From: Lachnospiraceae bacterium
Lineage (GTDB): Bacteria > Bacillota > Clostridia > Lachnospirales > Lachnospiraceae
Length of the DNA: 64,000 bases
Reading direction: 5' to 3'
NCBI GenBank assembly: GCA_902362715.1
Contig: CABIXN010000001.1
Coordinates: 1 to 64,000 of the forward strand
Shown: piece after piece, positions 16,774 to 25,101 of the stretch
Position numbering within the stretch: position 1 is the stretch's first letter
Layout: each line of letters begins with the position of its first letter
Notes under the pieces: generated by a model
Told to the model about the DNA's origin: nothing
Database searches by the model: none
What the model saw: only the letters and a program-made list of their open reading frames with translations
Position numbers and translations under genes: made by a program

Positions 16774-17469
16774 ATGCAGGAAGAAAAGTTGAAAAAGGCA
16801 GAATATATTAGCTCTGGAATGGGCACAAAAGAGATGATGGTTTATGAACGGGTAAAGGAAGCAATTTTAAAAAACGAATTTACTCCGGGGACTGTGCTGG
16901 TTGAGAGAAAATTATCAGAGGCTTATAATGTAAGCCGTTCTCCTGTCCGTTATGCGCTGCGGCAGCTGGCAAAAGAAGGATTGCTGACAGATGAACCCGG
17001 TAAGGGAATTATTGTTCCTGTATATACTCTGGAAGATATACTTGAAGTGTATGATCTTTTGGAAGTGCTTCAGATTTATGCCATCCAGGTATCTCTTAAG
17101 AATTATGATATGATTGCGGATGCTACTCTTGGACAGATTATGGAGCAGCTTCGCAAAGCAATGAACCAGGGAGATCTTATTAAACGGATGGAATGGGATG
17201 TGAAGTTCCATGAATTTATGATTCATTATGTTTCCAATAAGCGGCTGGATATGATTTTTGAACTTTTAGTGAATCAGAAACGAAGATTTGATATTACATC
17301 TCTGCAGGATGAGGATCATGGATCTGAATCAACAAAACAGCATGAGCAGATCTATCAGGCGATTCAGGACAGAGATACAGAAAAGTGTGTGGAGGCTATT
17401 AAAGCACATTCTCAGTATATCAAACAGTACTATATTAATAAACTGGTAACAGGAAGGTACAATTTATGA
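16774..17469 (+). CDS. GntR family transcriptional regulator (FCD type)
   Basis: A 231-residue regulator. The N-terminal winged helix (about 20-85) contains VERKLSEAYNVSRSPVRYAL and a GLLTDEPGKGIIV wing; the helical C-terminal domain (about 95-225) with Asp/His residues (MEWDVKFHEFM, SKQHEQI-like) fits the FCD ligand-binding fold, which often binds a carboxylic acid through a metal. ATG 16774 has GGGAGG nine bases upstream; an upstream GTG overlapping moaA lacks a site. Its stop overlaps the next start (ATGA), so the two are translationally coupled. It may regulate the cofactor or aromatic genes. Confidence 0.85.
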   Translation: MQEEKLKKAEYISSGMGTKEMMVYERVKEAILKNEFTPGTVLVERKLSEAYNVSRSPVRYALRQLAKEGLLTDEPGKGIIVPVYTLEDILEVYDLLEVLQIYAIQVSLKNYDMIADATLGQIMEQLRKAMNQGDLIKRMEWDVKFHEFMIHYVSNKRLDMIFELLVNQKRRFDITSLQDEDHGSESTKQHEQIYQAIQDRDTEKCVEAIKAHSQYIKQYYINKLVTGRYNL

Positions 17470-18140
17470 GTGAAGTGGCAGGACAGCTGATGTTTTCACA
17501 GGATTATAATCTGGGAGAAAAACTGATTTTTTCTCTTTACAGAGAGCAGGAAGGAGATCACTGCACAGTTACCCTGTATTATCAGTTTGAGGGATAGGAT
17601 TTCATTCCTTGCAAGCGCTTTTTTTATTCATTAGAGGCGGAAAAGTTTCAGAGCCCGTATTTAAGCTGGTATAATCTGATTTGCTGCAGCAATAATTATG
17701 GTCCTATCCCTGTGGTGGACTATATGAATTATGCAGTCCAGAAAAATAAAAAACTGGCGGCAACAGTATATCCGAAAACTGCAGAAGAATATATGCAGAT
17801 GATTGGAACTGTGGGTGATGAATACTATTGTTATCCGTATCATACAAGAGAGTACCAGTATATGCTTTATGTAAGCCGTAAGGGCAGCTTGTCAGATTAT
17901 TTTGATCTGGATCAGATTCTTTCGGTATATGGGGCGTGCGGGATAGAATTGGATGCGGAAAAAATGAAGAAGTATTTTCAAAAAGAGTTATCTTATTTTG
18001 GAAATGAGGAAGAGTGTGAGATTCAGCTTCACGACTGTCTGGGACAGGAGGAGCTGGCGGTGACAGGACTTTTATTTGGCTATCCTGTAGAGAGTACGGT
18101 GGCACTTTTAAAGAAAGAGATTGATACGTGCGGTTATTAA
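17466..18140 (+). pseudogene. Unknown protein gene interrupted by an in-frame TAG
   Basis: From ATG 17466, overlapping the GntR stop, the frame is open for 43 codons, meets TAG at 17595-17597, and then stays open in the same frame to 18140, 224 codons in all. Both sides look like real coding sequence (FSLYREQEGD before; FFYSLEAEKFQSPYLSWYNL after), and no frameshift is needed. The C-terminal LLFGYPVESTVALLKKEI faintly recalls DUF3793-type proteins; otherwise I recognise no family. TAG is used as a normal stop elsewhere in the window, so the simplest reading is a nonsense mutation. Sequencing error, read-through or re-initiation at GTG 17712 are alternatives. Confidence 0.7.
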
Positions 18141-18233
18141 AAGAGAAGTGTCTTTGAATAAAAGCATAAAGTTCTTGTATTTATATGGTGAAATATATTA
18201 GGATGTGGTATGATAATTATGCCAATCTTTTTC

Positions 18234-18280
18234 AGAAACGGTATTTGTTCCCCAAAGGAGCATACCGTTTCTTTTCTTTT
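18234..18280 (+). terminator. Intrinsic terminator, convergent genes
   Basis: AGAAACGGTAT pairs with ATACCGTTTCT and runs into TTTCTTTTA on the plus strand. It ends the moeA-moaA-GntR unit; on the minus strand the T-run is weak. Confidence 0.75.
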
Positions 18281-18285
18281 ATTCA

Positions 18286-18435
18286 TTATTTCAGTCCGGA
18301 AACAATACCGATAATGGCAAATATAACAACGACAATACCTGCTCCAATGAGCTGGTAAAAGAATTTTTTCTGTTTTGGATCCTGTTGTTTTTGCGGTTCC
18401 TTTTGTTTATTATCTTTTTTCATGTAATAGGCCAT
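18286..18435 (-). CDS. 49-residue single-pass membrane protein
   Basis: On the minus strand ATG 18435 opens a frame MAYYMKKDNKQKEPQ..., a Lys/Gln-rich cytoplasmic head of about 25 residues followed by one hydrophobic helix (FFYQLIGAGIVVVIFAIIGI) and the end VSGLK. AAAGGA lies nine bases upstream. It starts 35 bases after the stop of the MerR-type gene on the same strand and is probably cotranscribed with it. I know no family; a small membrane partner or inner-membrane peptide is possible. Confidence 0.6.
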   Translation of the reverse strand: MAYYMKKDNKQKEPQKQQDPKQKKFFYQLIGAGIVVVIFAIIGIVSGLK

Positions 18436-18470
18436 ATCATAAAGTCCTTTCTTTGGTTAAATATACAGCG

Positions 18471-19328
18471 TTAAGCGTTCTTTTTGCGGATTGGAATCTG
18501 AATTTCGCAGAAATCCAGTTCATTGTCATCGTCATAAAAGATGGAATCAATCAGACATTCATCATAAATATCCCCGGCAATTTCATAGTCGTTTTCACGG
18601 ATCCAGTCCACAAGCTTGTTAATATGAAATGTCTCATAAGGCATACCAAACTTGGGCATACAGACATATTCGCCTTCCGGGAGAATATGAAGTCCGGGAA
18701 GATCTGGGATATCATAGTTAATCAGACAACAGCCGCCGGCGTGTTTTAACGGTGTTCCCTTTTCTACCTGATCTTTGAAAAATAAAGCACCCCATCTTCT
18801 GGATGGGAGAATACCATGGGCCTCCGATTCGTTCCATATTTTCATCAGTGCGTAATGAAGTTCATACCGTGTATGGCTGTCTTCCCTCCATTCATGATAT
18901 AAAACCCGGCGTTCCGGAAAATATTCAATGGTGGGTTTATAGGCTGCATCCGCATAGGAAACAGCATTTTCATAGATCTGGACACGTTTTTTAATTTGTC
19001 TTTTCTGGATTTCCAGGCGTTCAATTTCCTTATCAATTTTATCATATTGGGATTTCAGCAATTCCATGGTAGTCTCGGTGCTGTTGTATTCGTTGTTTTT
19101 GCGGATATCTTCTAGAGACATGCCAATGGCCCTCAAAAAACAGATTTCACGCAGCAGCGGAATCTGGAGAGTGCTGTAATAACGGTAACCGTTTTTCTCA
19201 TCGGTAATTTCGGGTTTAAACAGATCTATTTTATCATAATAGATTAATGTCTGCCGGCTGATGTCATGGATCTGTGCCATTTCAGAAATAGACAATTTTC
19301 GATTAATTGAAGAATAGTTTACACACAT
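18471..19328 (-). CDS. MerR family regulator with GyrI-like effector domain (merR1)
   Basis: A 285-residue regulator in the BmrR-like layout: N-terminal MerR helix-turn-helix (ISEMAQIHDISRQTLIYYD, then the NGYRYYS wing), a dimerising coiled coil near 85-125 and a C-terminal effector-binding domain with the paired-Tyr/Glu style of GyrI-like folds. The start is set at ATG 19328, whose AGGGGTG site fits better than the upstream GTG. It is a clear paralogue of the regulator at 20.3-21.2 kb. Both probably bind the 19-bp-spacer promoters nearby and sense an aromatic ligand; that link is inference. Confidence 0.85.
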   Translation of the reverse strand: MCVNYSSINRKLSISEMAQIHDISRQTLIYYDKIDLFKPEITDEKNGYRYYSTLQIPLLREICFLRAIGMSLEDIRKNNEYNSTETTMELLKSQYDKIDKEIERLEIQKRQIKKRVQIYENAVSYADAAYKPTIEYFPERRVLYHEWREDSHTRYELHYALMKIWNESEAHGILPSRRWGALFFKDQVEKGTPLKHAGGCCLINYDIPDLPGLHILPEGEYVCMPKFGMPYETFHINKLVDWIRENDYEIAGDIYDECLIDSIFYDDDNELDFCEIQIPIRKKNA

Positions 19329-19645
19329 GCTTGTCACCCCTGTACATTTCCTTCCGGATAAAGGTCAGCTCTATACTTACCGGCGCTGCCGAAAAAAGAG
19401 CATATCCCATCCAATATATTTATATGAAAAATTAATAATAAAATGTATTAATAATATAATAAACTTTTTCGACATTTTCCTGCAATGCGAGTTAGGGCTG
19501 AACTCATGTTAAATATGCATAGATGTCCTAATGATTCCCTAGGAAATGGAAAAAATACTTTATGTCAGAAAAGATACCAGGTTATGAGGCGGAGTTAAAA
19601 ATAAAAAAAGAAGACAGAGATATTTTTTCTGCCTTCCGGTGTGTT
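19329..19645 (-). other. 317-base gap between merR1 and ubiX
   Basis: AT-rich, with no supported gene; the 79-codon plus-strand frame here runs antisense to ubiX. It should hold the merR1 promoter and does hold the ubiX terminator at 19603-19637. Confidence 0.4.
19603..19637 (-). terminator. Intrinsic terminator of merR2-ubiX
   Basis: On the minus strand GAAGGCAGA pairs with TCTGTCTTC around AAAAATATC and is followed by seven Ts, nine bases after the ubiX stop. Confidence 0.8.
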
Positions 19646-20215
19646 TTATTCAGATTCCGGGTTCCAGCGTCGGAAGTTCTGATAGTCAATATCAAAGACG
19701 TCCAGAATCTTGCCTGTGATGTGGTCAATCATATCCTGTACGGTTTCCGGCATATTGTAATAAGTCTGTACAGGGGGCATGATGATGGCGCCCATTTGTG
19801 ATAATGACAGCATATTCTTTAAATGAATGGTATTAAATGGAGTTTCTCTGGCAACAAGAACTAGTTTGCGCCGTTCCTTTAATACTACATCAGCTGCCCG
19901 AAGCAGCAGGTTATCTGAATATCCGTTTGCGATTCCAGCCACGGTCTTCATACTGCAGGGAACGATTACCATCCCTTCGGTTTTATAAGTGCCGCTTGCA
20001 ATAGAAGCACCGATATTTTTAATATCGTGGACCTCATCTGCCAGGTCAATCACGTCCTGTACAGTATAGTCAGTTTCCATCTCAATGGTTTTTTCGCCGC
20101 CTTTTGAAATTACAAGACAGCTGGTCCAGTCATCCAGATTTTTTAATGCTTTTAAAAGAGCAATTGTAATAGGGACGCCGCTGGCGCCGCTGATGCCTAT
20201 AATTAATCGTTTCAT
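19646..20215 (-). CDS. ubiX: Flavin prenyltransferase UbiX
   Basis: A 189-residue UbiX/Pad1 flavoprotein that joins a dimethylallyl group to FMN to make prenylated FMN, the cofactor of UbiD decarboxylases. The N-terminal IIGISGASGVPI loop and the late VARETPFNTIHLKNM and GAIIMPP motifs are diagnostic. It lies 75 bases after merR2 on the same strand, with AGGAGGT before ATG 20215, so it is cotranscribed with merR2. The UbiD decarboxylase it would serve is transcribed divergently from the same region. It corresponds to LpdB of lactobacillar gallate decarboxylation. Confidence 0.93.
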   Translation of the reverse strand: MKRLIIGISGASGVPITIALLKALKNLDDWTSCLVISKGGEKTIEMETDYTVQDVIDLADEVHDIKNIGASIASGTYKTEGMVIVPCSMKTVAGIANGYSDNLLLRAADVVLKERRKLVLVARETPFNTIHLKNMLSLSQMGAIIMPPVQTYYNMPETVQDMIDHITGKILDVFDIDYQNFRRWNPESE

Positions 20216-20290
20216 ACCTAAAACCTCCTGTGGAATAGTGTAAATGAGTATTCCGGCTATATGTCAAGGGCCGAATCTACGGAGTGGAGA

Positions 20291-21157
20291 TTATTCGGTA
20301 TAGGCTCCCGGGAGCATAACAGGGATAGCGATCTGACAAAAGTCCCGTTCGTTTTCTTCTGTATAGAAGGTTGTGTCCAGCATACACTCATCCAGGGCAT
20401 CTCCGATAATGGTATAGTGGTTTTGTTCAATCCAGTTTCGCAGGATCTCCATATGCTCCATTTCATAAGGCATACCGTATTTTGCGATACAGGCGTAAAA
20501 GCCGGCGGGAGCAGTCATAATTTTTGCATCTGACTGATTGGCTTTTTCAATATATTCTGTTGGAATATTGATATATCCTCCGGCGCCGTTTAAATAGTCT
20601 CTGTTAATTACTGATTCTTTAGGAAACAGTGCACCCCATCCCCAGGCTAGAGGAATATTGTGACTGATACATTCGCGGCGGAGTTTCATGTGGGTCAGAT
20701 GCATTTCACGCCGGTTCATATTGGTAGTATCCCAGGGCAGGAACATGATTTTCCGCTCAGGGCACTGGGTAATATATGGCAGAGCCGGCCGTTTTTTAAC
20801 TTCTTTTACTACCTCATAATAATCCAGGCGGGCATTTAAAACATTGAGTCTTTGCTGAAGTTCGCCCAGTTCCTTTTCCATATTTTGCCTGTTGGAAAGC
20901 AGCAGTTCAATGGTAGTGTTTAAATTCCTGTTGTGCAGGTTATCAATAATTTCTTTTAAGGAAACATTGTCTCCTTTTAAAGAACAGATCTCTCTGAGAA
21001 ACGGCAGCTGATAGAGAGAATAGTAGCGATACCCTTTGTCGTCAATGTAACCGGGTTTAAATATATTGTGTTTATCATAATAAATCAGTGTCTGTCTGCT
21101 GATGCCGCAGATATGAGCCAGCTCACTGATAGTCAGCCAGTTATTTGTTTGATTCAT
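20291..21157 (-). CDS. MerR family regulator with GyrI-like effector domain (merR2)
   Basis: A 288-residue paralogue of merR1 with the same order: N-terminal DNA-binding domain (ISELAHICGISRQTLIYYDK, KGYRYYSLYQLP), coiled coil (about 90-130, LGELQQRLNVLNARLDYYE) and effector domain (WGWGALFPKESV, then MPYEMEHMEILRNWIEQN). GAGGTAAC precedes ATG 21157. Its own promoter (21227-21257) has the 19-bp MerR spacing, consistent with autoregulation. It forms an operon with ubiX. Whether merR1 or merR2 binds each promoter cannot be told from sequence. Confidence 0.85.
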   Translation of the reverse strand: MNQTNNWLTISELAHICGISRQTLIYYDKHNIFKPGYIDDKGYRYYSLYQLPFLREICSLKGDNVSLKEIIDNLHNRNLNTTIELLLSNRQNMEKELGELQQRLNVLNARLDYYEVVKEVKKRPALPYITQCPERKIMFLPWDTTNMNRREMHLTHMKLRRECISHNIPLAWGWGALFPKESVINRDYLNGAGGYINIPTEYIEKANQSDAKIMTAPAGFYACIAKYGMPYEMEHMEILRNWIEQNHYTIIGDALDECMLDTTFYTEENERDFCQIAIPVMLPGAYTE

Positions 21158-21226
21158 ACCGTTACCTCGTGCTGTTTTATTTAGGAATGTTTCCTTATAA
21201 TAATTATATTATGTATTACTATTCTT

Positions 21227-21257
21227 ATATTATGATGTGTAGCGGCTATATAGTCAA
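21227..21257 (-). promoter_or_regulatory. MerR-type promoter of merR2-ubiX
   Basis: On the minus strand -35 TTGACT (21252-21257) and -10 TAATAT (21227-21232) are 19 bases apart. The spacer begins ATATAGCCGCTACA, sharing TATAGCCGCTA with the symporter promoter 12 kb away. An overlapping CATAAT at 17 bases is an alternative -10. Confidence 0.7.
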
Positions 21258-21368
21258 TTGGAAAATGGAAAAGCCGTAAAAATATAATATTTATAAAAAA
21301 TCTAAAAAAAGTATTAAATGCACAAAAATGTACCCAAAAATTTGTGAAATAATTTTATAAATTTATGC

Positions 21369-21399
21369 TTTCTGTATATCGGGTATACTGGAATATAAT
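21369..21399 (+). promoter_or_regulatory. MerR-type promoter of the ubiD-transporter operon
   Basis: A perfect -10 TATAAT (21394-21399) lies 19 bases after a weak -35 TTTCTG (21369-21374). The dyad GTATATCGGGTATAC fills the start of the spacer. A poor -35 with a long spacer fits an activator-dependent promoter. Confidence 0.65.
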
Positions 21400-21539
21400 A
21401 GGTTTGTAAGTAAGGATATACGAAAGACACGGATGGTATACACGTGGTATTAGTTTTGGAAAAGAACATTTAATACACAAATGAAAAAAGAGTAGAGGAA
21501 ATGTGTTTTTCGAATTTTCTTTTAAAAGGAGGAATTTTT

Positions 21540-23009
21540 ATGAATACTGTGAATGATTTACGTTCCGCAGTGGAATTGTTAAAGACGATTCCGGGACAGT
21601 ACGTTGAGACAGACGTAGAAGCAGATCCAAAAGCAGAGATCTCCGGTATTTATCGTTATGTTGGAGCAGGTGGAACTGTAAAACGTCCAACACAGATTGG
21701 TCCGGCTATGATGTTCAACAATGTAAAAGGACATCCGGATGCAAAGGTTATTATCGGTGTTTTAGCAAGCCGTACAAGAGTAGCTGCGTTACTGGGCACT
21801 ACACCTGAGAAGCTTGGCTTTTACCTGAAAGATGCTGTTGCAAATCCAATCGAGCCAATTGAAGTTTCCAATGAAAACGCTCCTTGCCAGGAAGTTGTTC
21901 ATTATGCAACAGACGAAGGTTTTGATATTCGCAAAATCGTACCGGCGCCCACAAATACACCGGAGGACGCAGGTCCGTATATTACAATGGGTATGTGCTA
22001 TGCAAGCGATCCTGAAACAGGTATTTCCGATGTTACTATCCACAGACTGTGCTTACAGAGCGAAGATGAGCTGTCTATGTGGATTACACCGGGTGCAAGA
22101 CATATCGGTGCATTCTATGAGAAAGCAGAAGCTTTAAATCAGCCGCTTCCGATTTCCATCAGCATTGGTGTGGATCCGGCCATTGAGCTGGCAGCAGGCT
22201 TTGAACCGCCTACAACTCCAATTGGATATAACGAGCTGGCAGCAGCAGGCGCTATCCGTCAGAAACCGGTAGAATTATGCTCCTGTCTGACCATCGGTGA
22301 AAAAGCAATTGCCAACGCTGAGTTTGTAATTGAAGGTGAATTAATGCCTCACGACAGAGTACCGGAAGACCGTTCCTCAGGAACAGGCAAAGCTATGCCT
22401 GAGTTCCCGGGATATACAGGACCGGCTCCAAAAGTACCGATTATCAAAGTCAAAGCGGTTACTCACAGAAAGAACCCGATTTTACAGACAACAATCGGAC
22501 CAAGTGAAGAACATGTACATATGGCTGGTCTTCCTACAGAAGCAAGTATCTTAAGTATGGTAGAAAGAGCTATGCCTGGCCGTCTTTTGAATGTATATGC
22601 ACACTCTGCAGGCGGTGGAAAATACATGGCTGTTCTTCAGTTTAAAAAATCAATGCCAAGTGATGAAGGACGCCAGCGTCAGGCTGCACTTCTTGCATTC
22701 TCTGCATTCCCGGAATTAAAACATGTAATTCTTGTGGATGAGGATGTAGATCCTTTCGACAGCAATGATGTTTTATGGGCAATGAATACACGTTATCAGG
22801 GAAATGTTGATACGATCTTTATTCCTGGTGTTAGATGTCATCCTCTGGATCCGTCAGAAACCACAGAATATGATGTAAACATCAAAGATAAAGGTATTTC
22901 ATGCAAAACAATTTTTGACTGTACCGTACCATACAATCTGAAAGATCACTTTGTAAGATCTAAATTCTTAGAAGTGGATCCGAAGAAATGGCTTCCGGAT
23001 ATGTTCTAA
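21540..23009 (+). CDS. lpdC: UbiD-family gallate/protocatechuate decarboxylase
   Basis: A 489-residue UbiD enzyme that uses prenylated FMN to decarboxylate a hydroxybenzoate. Its motifs (RYVGAGGTVKRPTQIGPAMMFNNVKG, split here as RYVGAGGTVK and GPAMMFNNVK, then GPSEEHV, LPTEASI, AMPEFPGY and AAGG-type loops) agree from memory with Lactobacillus LpdC (gallate, 490 residues) and Klebsiella AroY (protocatechuate). With a pyrogallol transhydroxylase close by, gallate to pyrogallol is the best reading. ATG 21540 has AAAGGAGG; a start at 21501 does not. A transporter gene follows. The small LpdD partner is not seen in the window. Confidence 0.88.
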   Translation: MNTVNDLRSAVELLKTIPGQYVETDVEADPKAEISGIYRYVGAGGTVKRPTQIGPAMMFNNVKGHPDAKVIIGVLASRTRVAALLGTTPEKLGFYLKDAVANPIEPIEVSNENAPCQEVVHYATDEGFDIRKIVPAPTNTPEDAGPYITMGMCYASDPETGISDVTIHRLCLQSEDELSMWITPGARHIGAFYEKAEALNQPLPISISIGVDPAIELAAGFEPPTTPIGYNELAAAGAIRQKPVELCSCLTIGEKAIANAEFVIEGELMPHDRVPEDRSSGTGKAMPEFPGYTGPAPKVPIIKVKAVTHRKNPILQTTIGPSEEHVHMAGLPTEASILSMVERAMPGRLLNVYAHSAGGGKYMAVLQFKKSMPSDEGRQRQAALLAFSAFPELKHVILVDEDVDPFDSNDVLWAMNTRYQGNVDTIFIPGVRCHPLDPSETTEYDVNIKDKGISCKTIFDCTVPYNLKDHFVRSKFLEVDPKKWLPDMF

Positions 23010-23129
23010 AATATATGGAAGTTTAAGACGGGGTTGTCCGTCTGGTTCCCAAAAAGGAATCCGCTGTAAATTCCTGATTCTTTGGGAGGAGTCAGGAACA
23101 GGCAAAAATAAGAAGAAGGAGATTGAAAA

Positions 23130-24557
23130 ATGGCTTCAAAAAAAGAATATATACATTATCTTATAGCCCTTATAATCGGTATCGTAATCTGGTTCGCACT
23201 TCCACCAACAAATGGATTAACAGAAATTGGTGTACGTGTTGTAGCAATTCTGATTCCTGTATTATATTTATGGCTGACAACTAACACACACTGGACCTGC
23301 TTTTTAGCACTGGGACTTCTTGTTATGACCCAGGCTATGACTGCAAATGAAGTATGGGCCGGATCCATGGGTCATTTCGTAGTTATCACAGTTATTGCTT
23401 ACATGGTATTAAATGTATGCTTAAAGGAAACTGGTGTTATCAACAAAATTGCAATCTGGTTTGTTACTAGAAAATTTGTTCAGGGAAGACCATATGCATT
23501 TATGGCAATGTTCTTCGCATCTAATGTAATCATCGGTTTATTCATGGATAACCTGTCTCTGGCAGTTATCTATATTGGTATCGCAGGCGCTCTGTGTGAG
23601 CAGATCGGTGTTAAGAAAGGTGATCCTTTCTATACATGTATCTTTACAGGCGTTATGTGGGGTAACGTAATTCTTTCCATCGCTTCCCCAATCGCTCATG
23701 CTCTGCCAAACATTATCATGGGTCTTGCTGAATCACAGCTGGGAATTTCTATTTCCTATGGTCAGTGGCTGGCAGTTGGTGTACCGTTTGCAGTTCTTAC
23801 ATACCTTGCAATTATGCTGGTTGTTTTAATCTGGAGACCGGATACATCTGCATTCAAGAACTTTAATGTAGAAGAAGTAAGAAAAAATGATCCTCCACTG
23901 GATGCAAGAGGAAAATTTGCGGCATTTATGTTTATCCTTGTTATCATTTTTGTATTAGCTCCTTCTATCCTGAAAGATGTAGCTCCGTTCTTTGCATACT
24001 TAAACGGCATCGGTGTTGTTATCCCGGCGTTACTTGCAATCTGCGTACTTGCAATTGTTCGTATGGGCGGAAAACCGGTTCTGGATGTTCCTGGCGCTTT
24101 AAGACAGGTTCCTCTTCCGGCTGTTATCTTTGCTGGTACTGTATCCGTATTTGCTACACCGTTATCAGCAGAGAACACAGGTATTTCTGTATGGTTAGGA
24201 AATATCTTCTCCTTCGTTGAAGGTATGTCACCATTTGCTATTGTTGTAATTCTGATGATTTTTGCAATCATCATGACAAACTTCCTGTCAAATACAGTTA
24301 CAATGGTACTGTTCTTCAACATTGGTGTTGTTGTATTAGCTAACGGCAATACAAATATGGCAGTATTTACAATTATTATCGCGCTGGCAGCTTCTATGGC
24401 TTCTCTGACACCGTCAGCAGCCGTACCGTCACCGCTGTTCTTTGGCCCTGGTCATGTAACCATGAAAAATACTCTGAAATGGAACCTGATCTGGCTGCCA
24501 TTGACATTTGTTATTCTTGTTATTTTCTTCCCGATCTTCTCAAGAATTATGGGATAA
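23130..24557 (+). CDS. DASS-family (SLC13-like) anion transporter
   Basis: A 475-residue integral membrane protein with about 12 helices and two repeat halves. The second half has the SNT motif (NFLSNTVTMVLFF) typical of divalent anion:Na+ symporters, and the first the equivalent DNLSLAVIY. Close relatives carry dicarboxylates or aromatic acids. It begins 120 bases after the decarboxylase and shares its terminator, so gallate (or a similar acid) import or product exchange is likely. AAGGAG precedes ATG 23130. The SSS symporter at 7.3 kb is a second candidate for the same substrate. Confidence 0.8.
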   Translation: MASKKEYIHYLIALIIGIVIWFALPPTNGLTEIGVRVVAILIPVLYLWLTTNTHWTCFLALGLLVMTQAMTANEVWAGSMGHFVVITVIAYMVLNVCLKETGVINKIAIWFVTRKFVQGRPYAFMAMFFASNVIIGLFMDNLSLAVIYIGIAGALCEQIGVKKGDPFYTCIFTGVMWGNVILSIASPIAHALPNIIMGLAESQLGISISYGQWLAVGVPFAVLTYLAIMLVVLIWRPDTSAFKNFNVEEVRKNDPPLDARGKFAAFMFILVIIFVLAPSILKDVAPFFAYLNGIGVVIPALLAICVLAIVRMGGKPVLDVPGALRQVPLPAVIFAGTVSVFATPLSAENTGISVWLGNIFSFVEGMSPFAIVVILMIFAIIMTNFLSNTVTMVLFFNIGVVVLANGNTNMAVFTIIIALAASMASLTPSAAVPSPLFFGPGHVTMKNTLKWNLIWLPLTFVILVIFFPIFSRIMG

Positions 24558-24620
24558 GAGCCGGCTGTAAAGTTATGGCAGGAATTTAGCAGTATTGTAA
24601 AAATTTAATAATGAATGAAA

Positions 24621-24662
24621 AACCCTCCTGTGAGCACACAAACTCATGGGAGGTTTTTTTAT
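24621..24662 (+). terminator. Intrinsic terminator of the ubiD-transporter operon
   Basis: CCTCCTGTGAG pairs with CTCATGGGAGG (two G-U pairs) and is followed by seven Ts. Confidence 0.85.
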
Positions 24663-25101
24663 TTTGGGGAATTTCTGCAGCAATTGAGAAGCTGCTTTTT
24701 CGGGGAGCAATGCACATTCAGATTTGGCGCTTGTGCATATTTAACAAAATTGTGGTTTGAGGTGAAAGACTGCAGGGAAGATTGTCTTTAATATATCCAG
24801 GAAGATTTTATCTGTATTTTTGCTGATTGTGGAGGAAAAAGAACGAAAAACAGCAGAAGCACCGGAGGTATTCCATAAGAATTATTTTTGTATTGAAACA
24901 TATATATGTAGCATGGGGAAAGGAGGGACAACACTTAGATTTTGTGCCAGAAGACAAAAGTGTACAAAATAACTAAAAAATAGATGAATATCAACAAATA
25001 AATTGACAAAAATTAGGGCGGAGGGTAAAATGAATTTGTAAAATATTGGTGTAATTGTATGGTAAAACTGTAAATTACTACGATGAAAATGGAGGTTTTT
25101 T
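24663..25101 (+). other. Intergenic stretch before the Liv-type operon
   Basis: No gene is seen in these 439 bases apart from the promoter at 25003-25031. The minus-strand frame across it reads as a shadow with runs of Phe and His. Confidence 0.4.
25003..25031 (+). promoter_or_regulatory. Promoter of the Liv-type ABC operon
   Basis: -35 TTGACA (25003-25008), 17-base spacer, -10 TAAAAT (25026-25031), about 70 bases before the first start. The normal spacing contrasts with the MerR-type promoters upstream. Confidence 0.7.

Noticed and set aside
17595..17597. TAG as a pyrrolysine codon
   Set aside because: No pyl genes are in the window, several genes end in TAG, and the one Pyl-family homologue here has a sense codon at the Pyl site. 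A nonsense mutation is simpler.
23762..24349. 195-codon minus-strand frame
   Set aside because: It is antisense to the transporter; the low-complexity Thr/Ile/Ala composition is a mirror of membrane helices.
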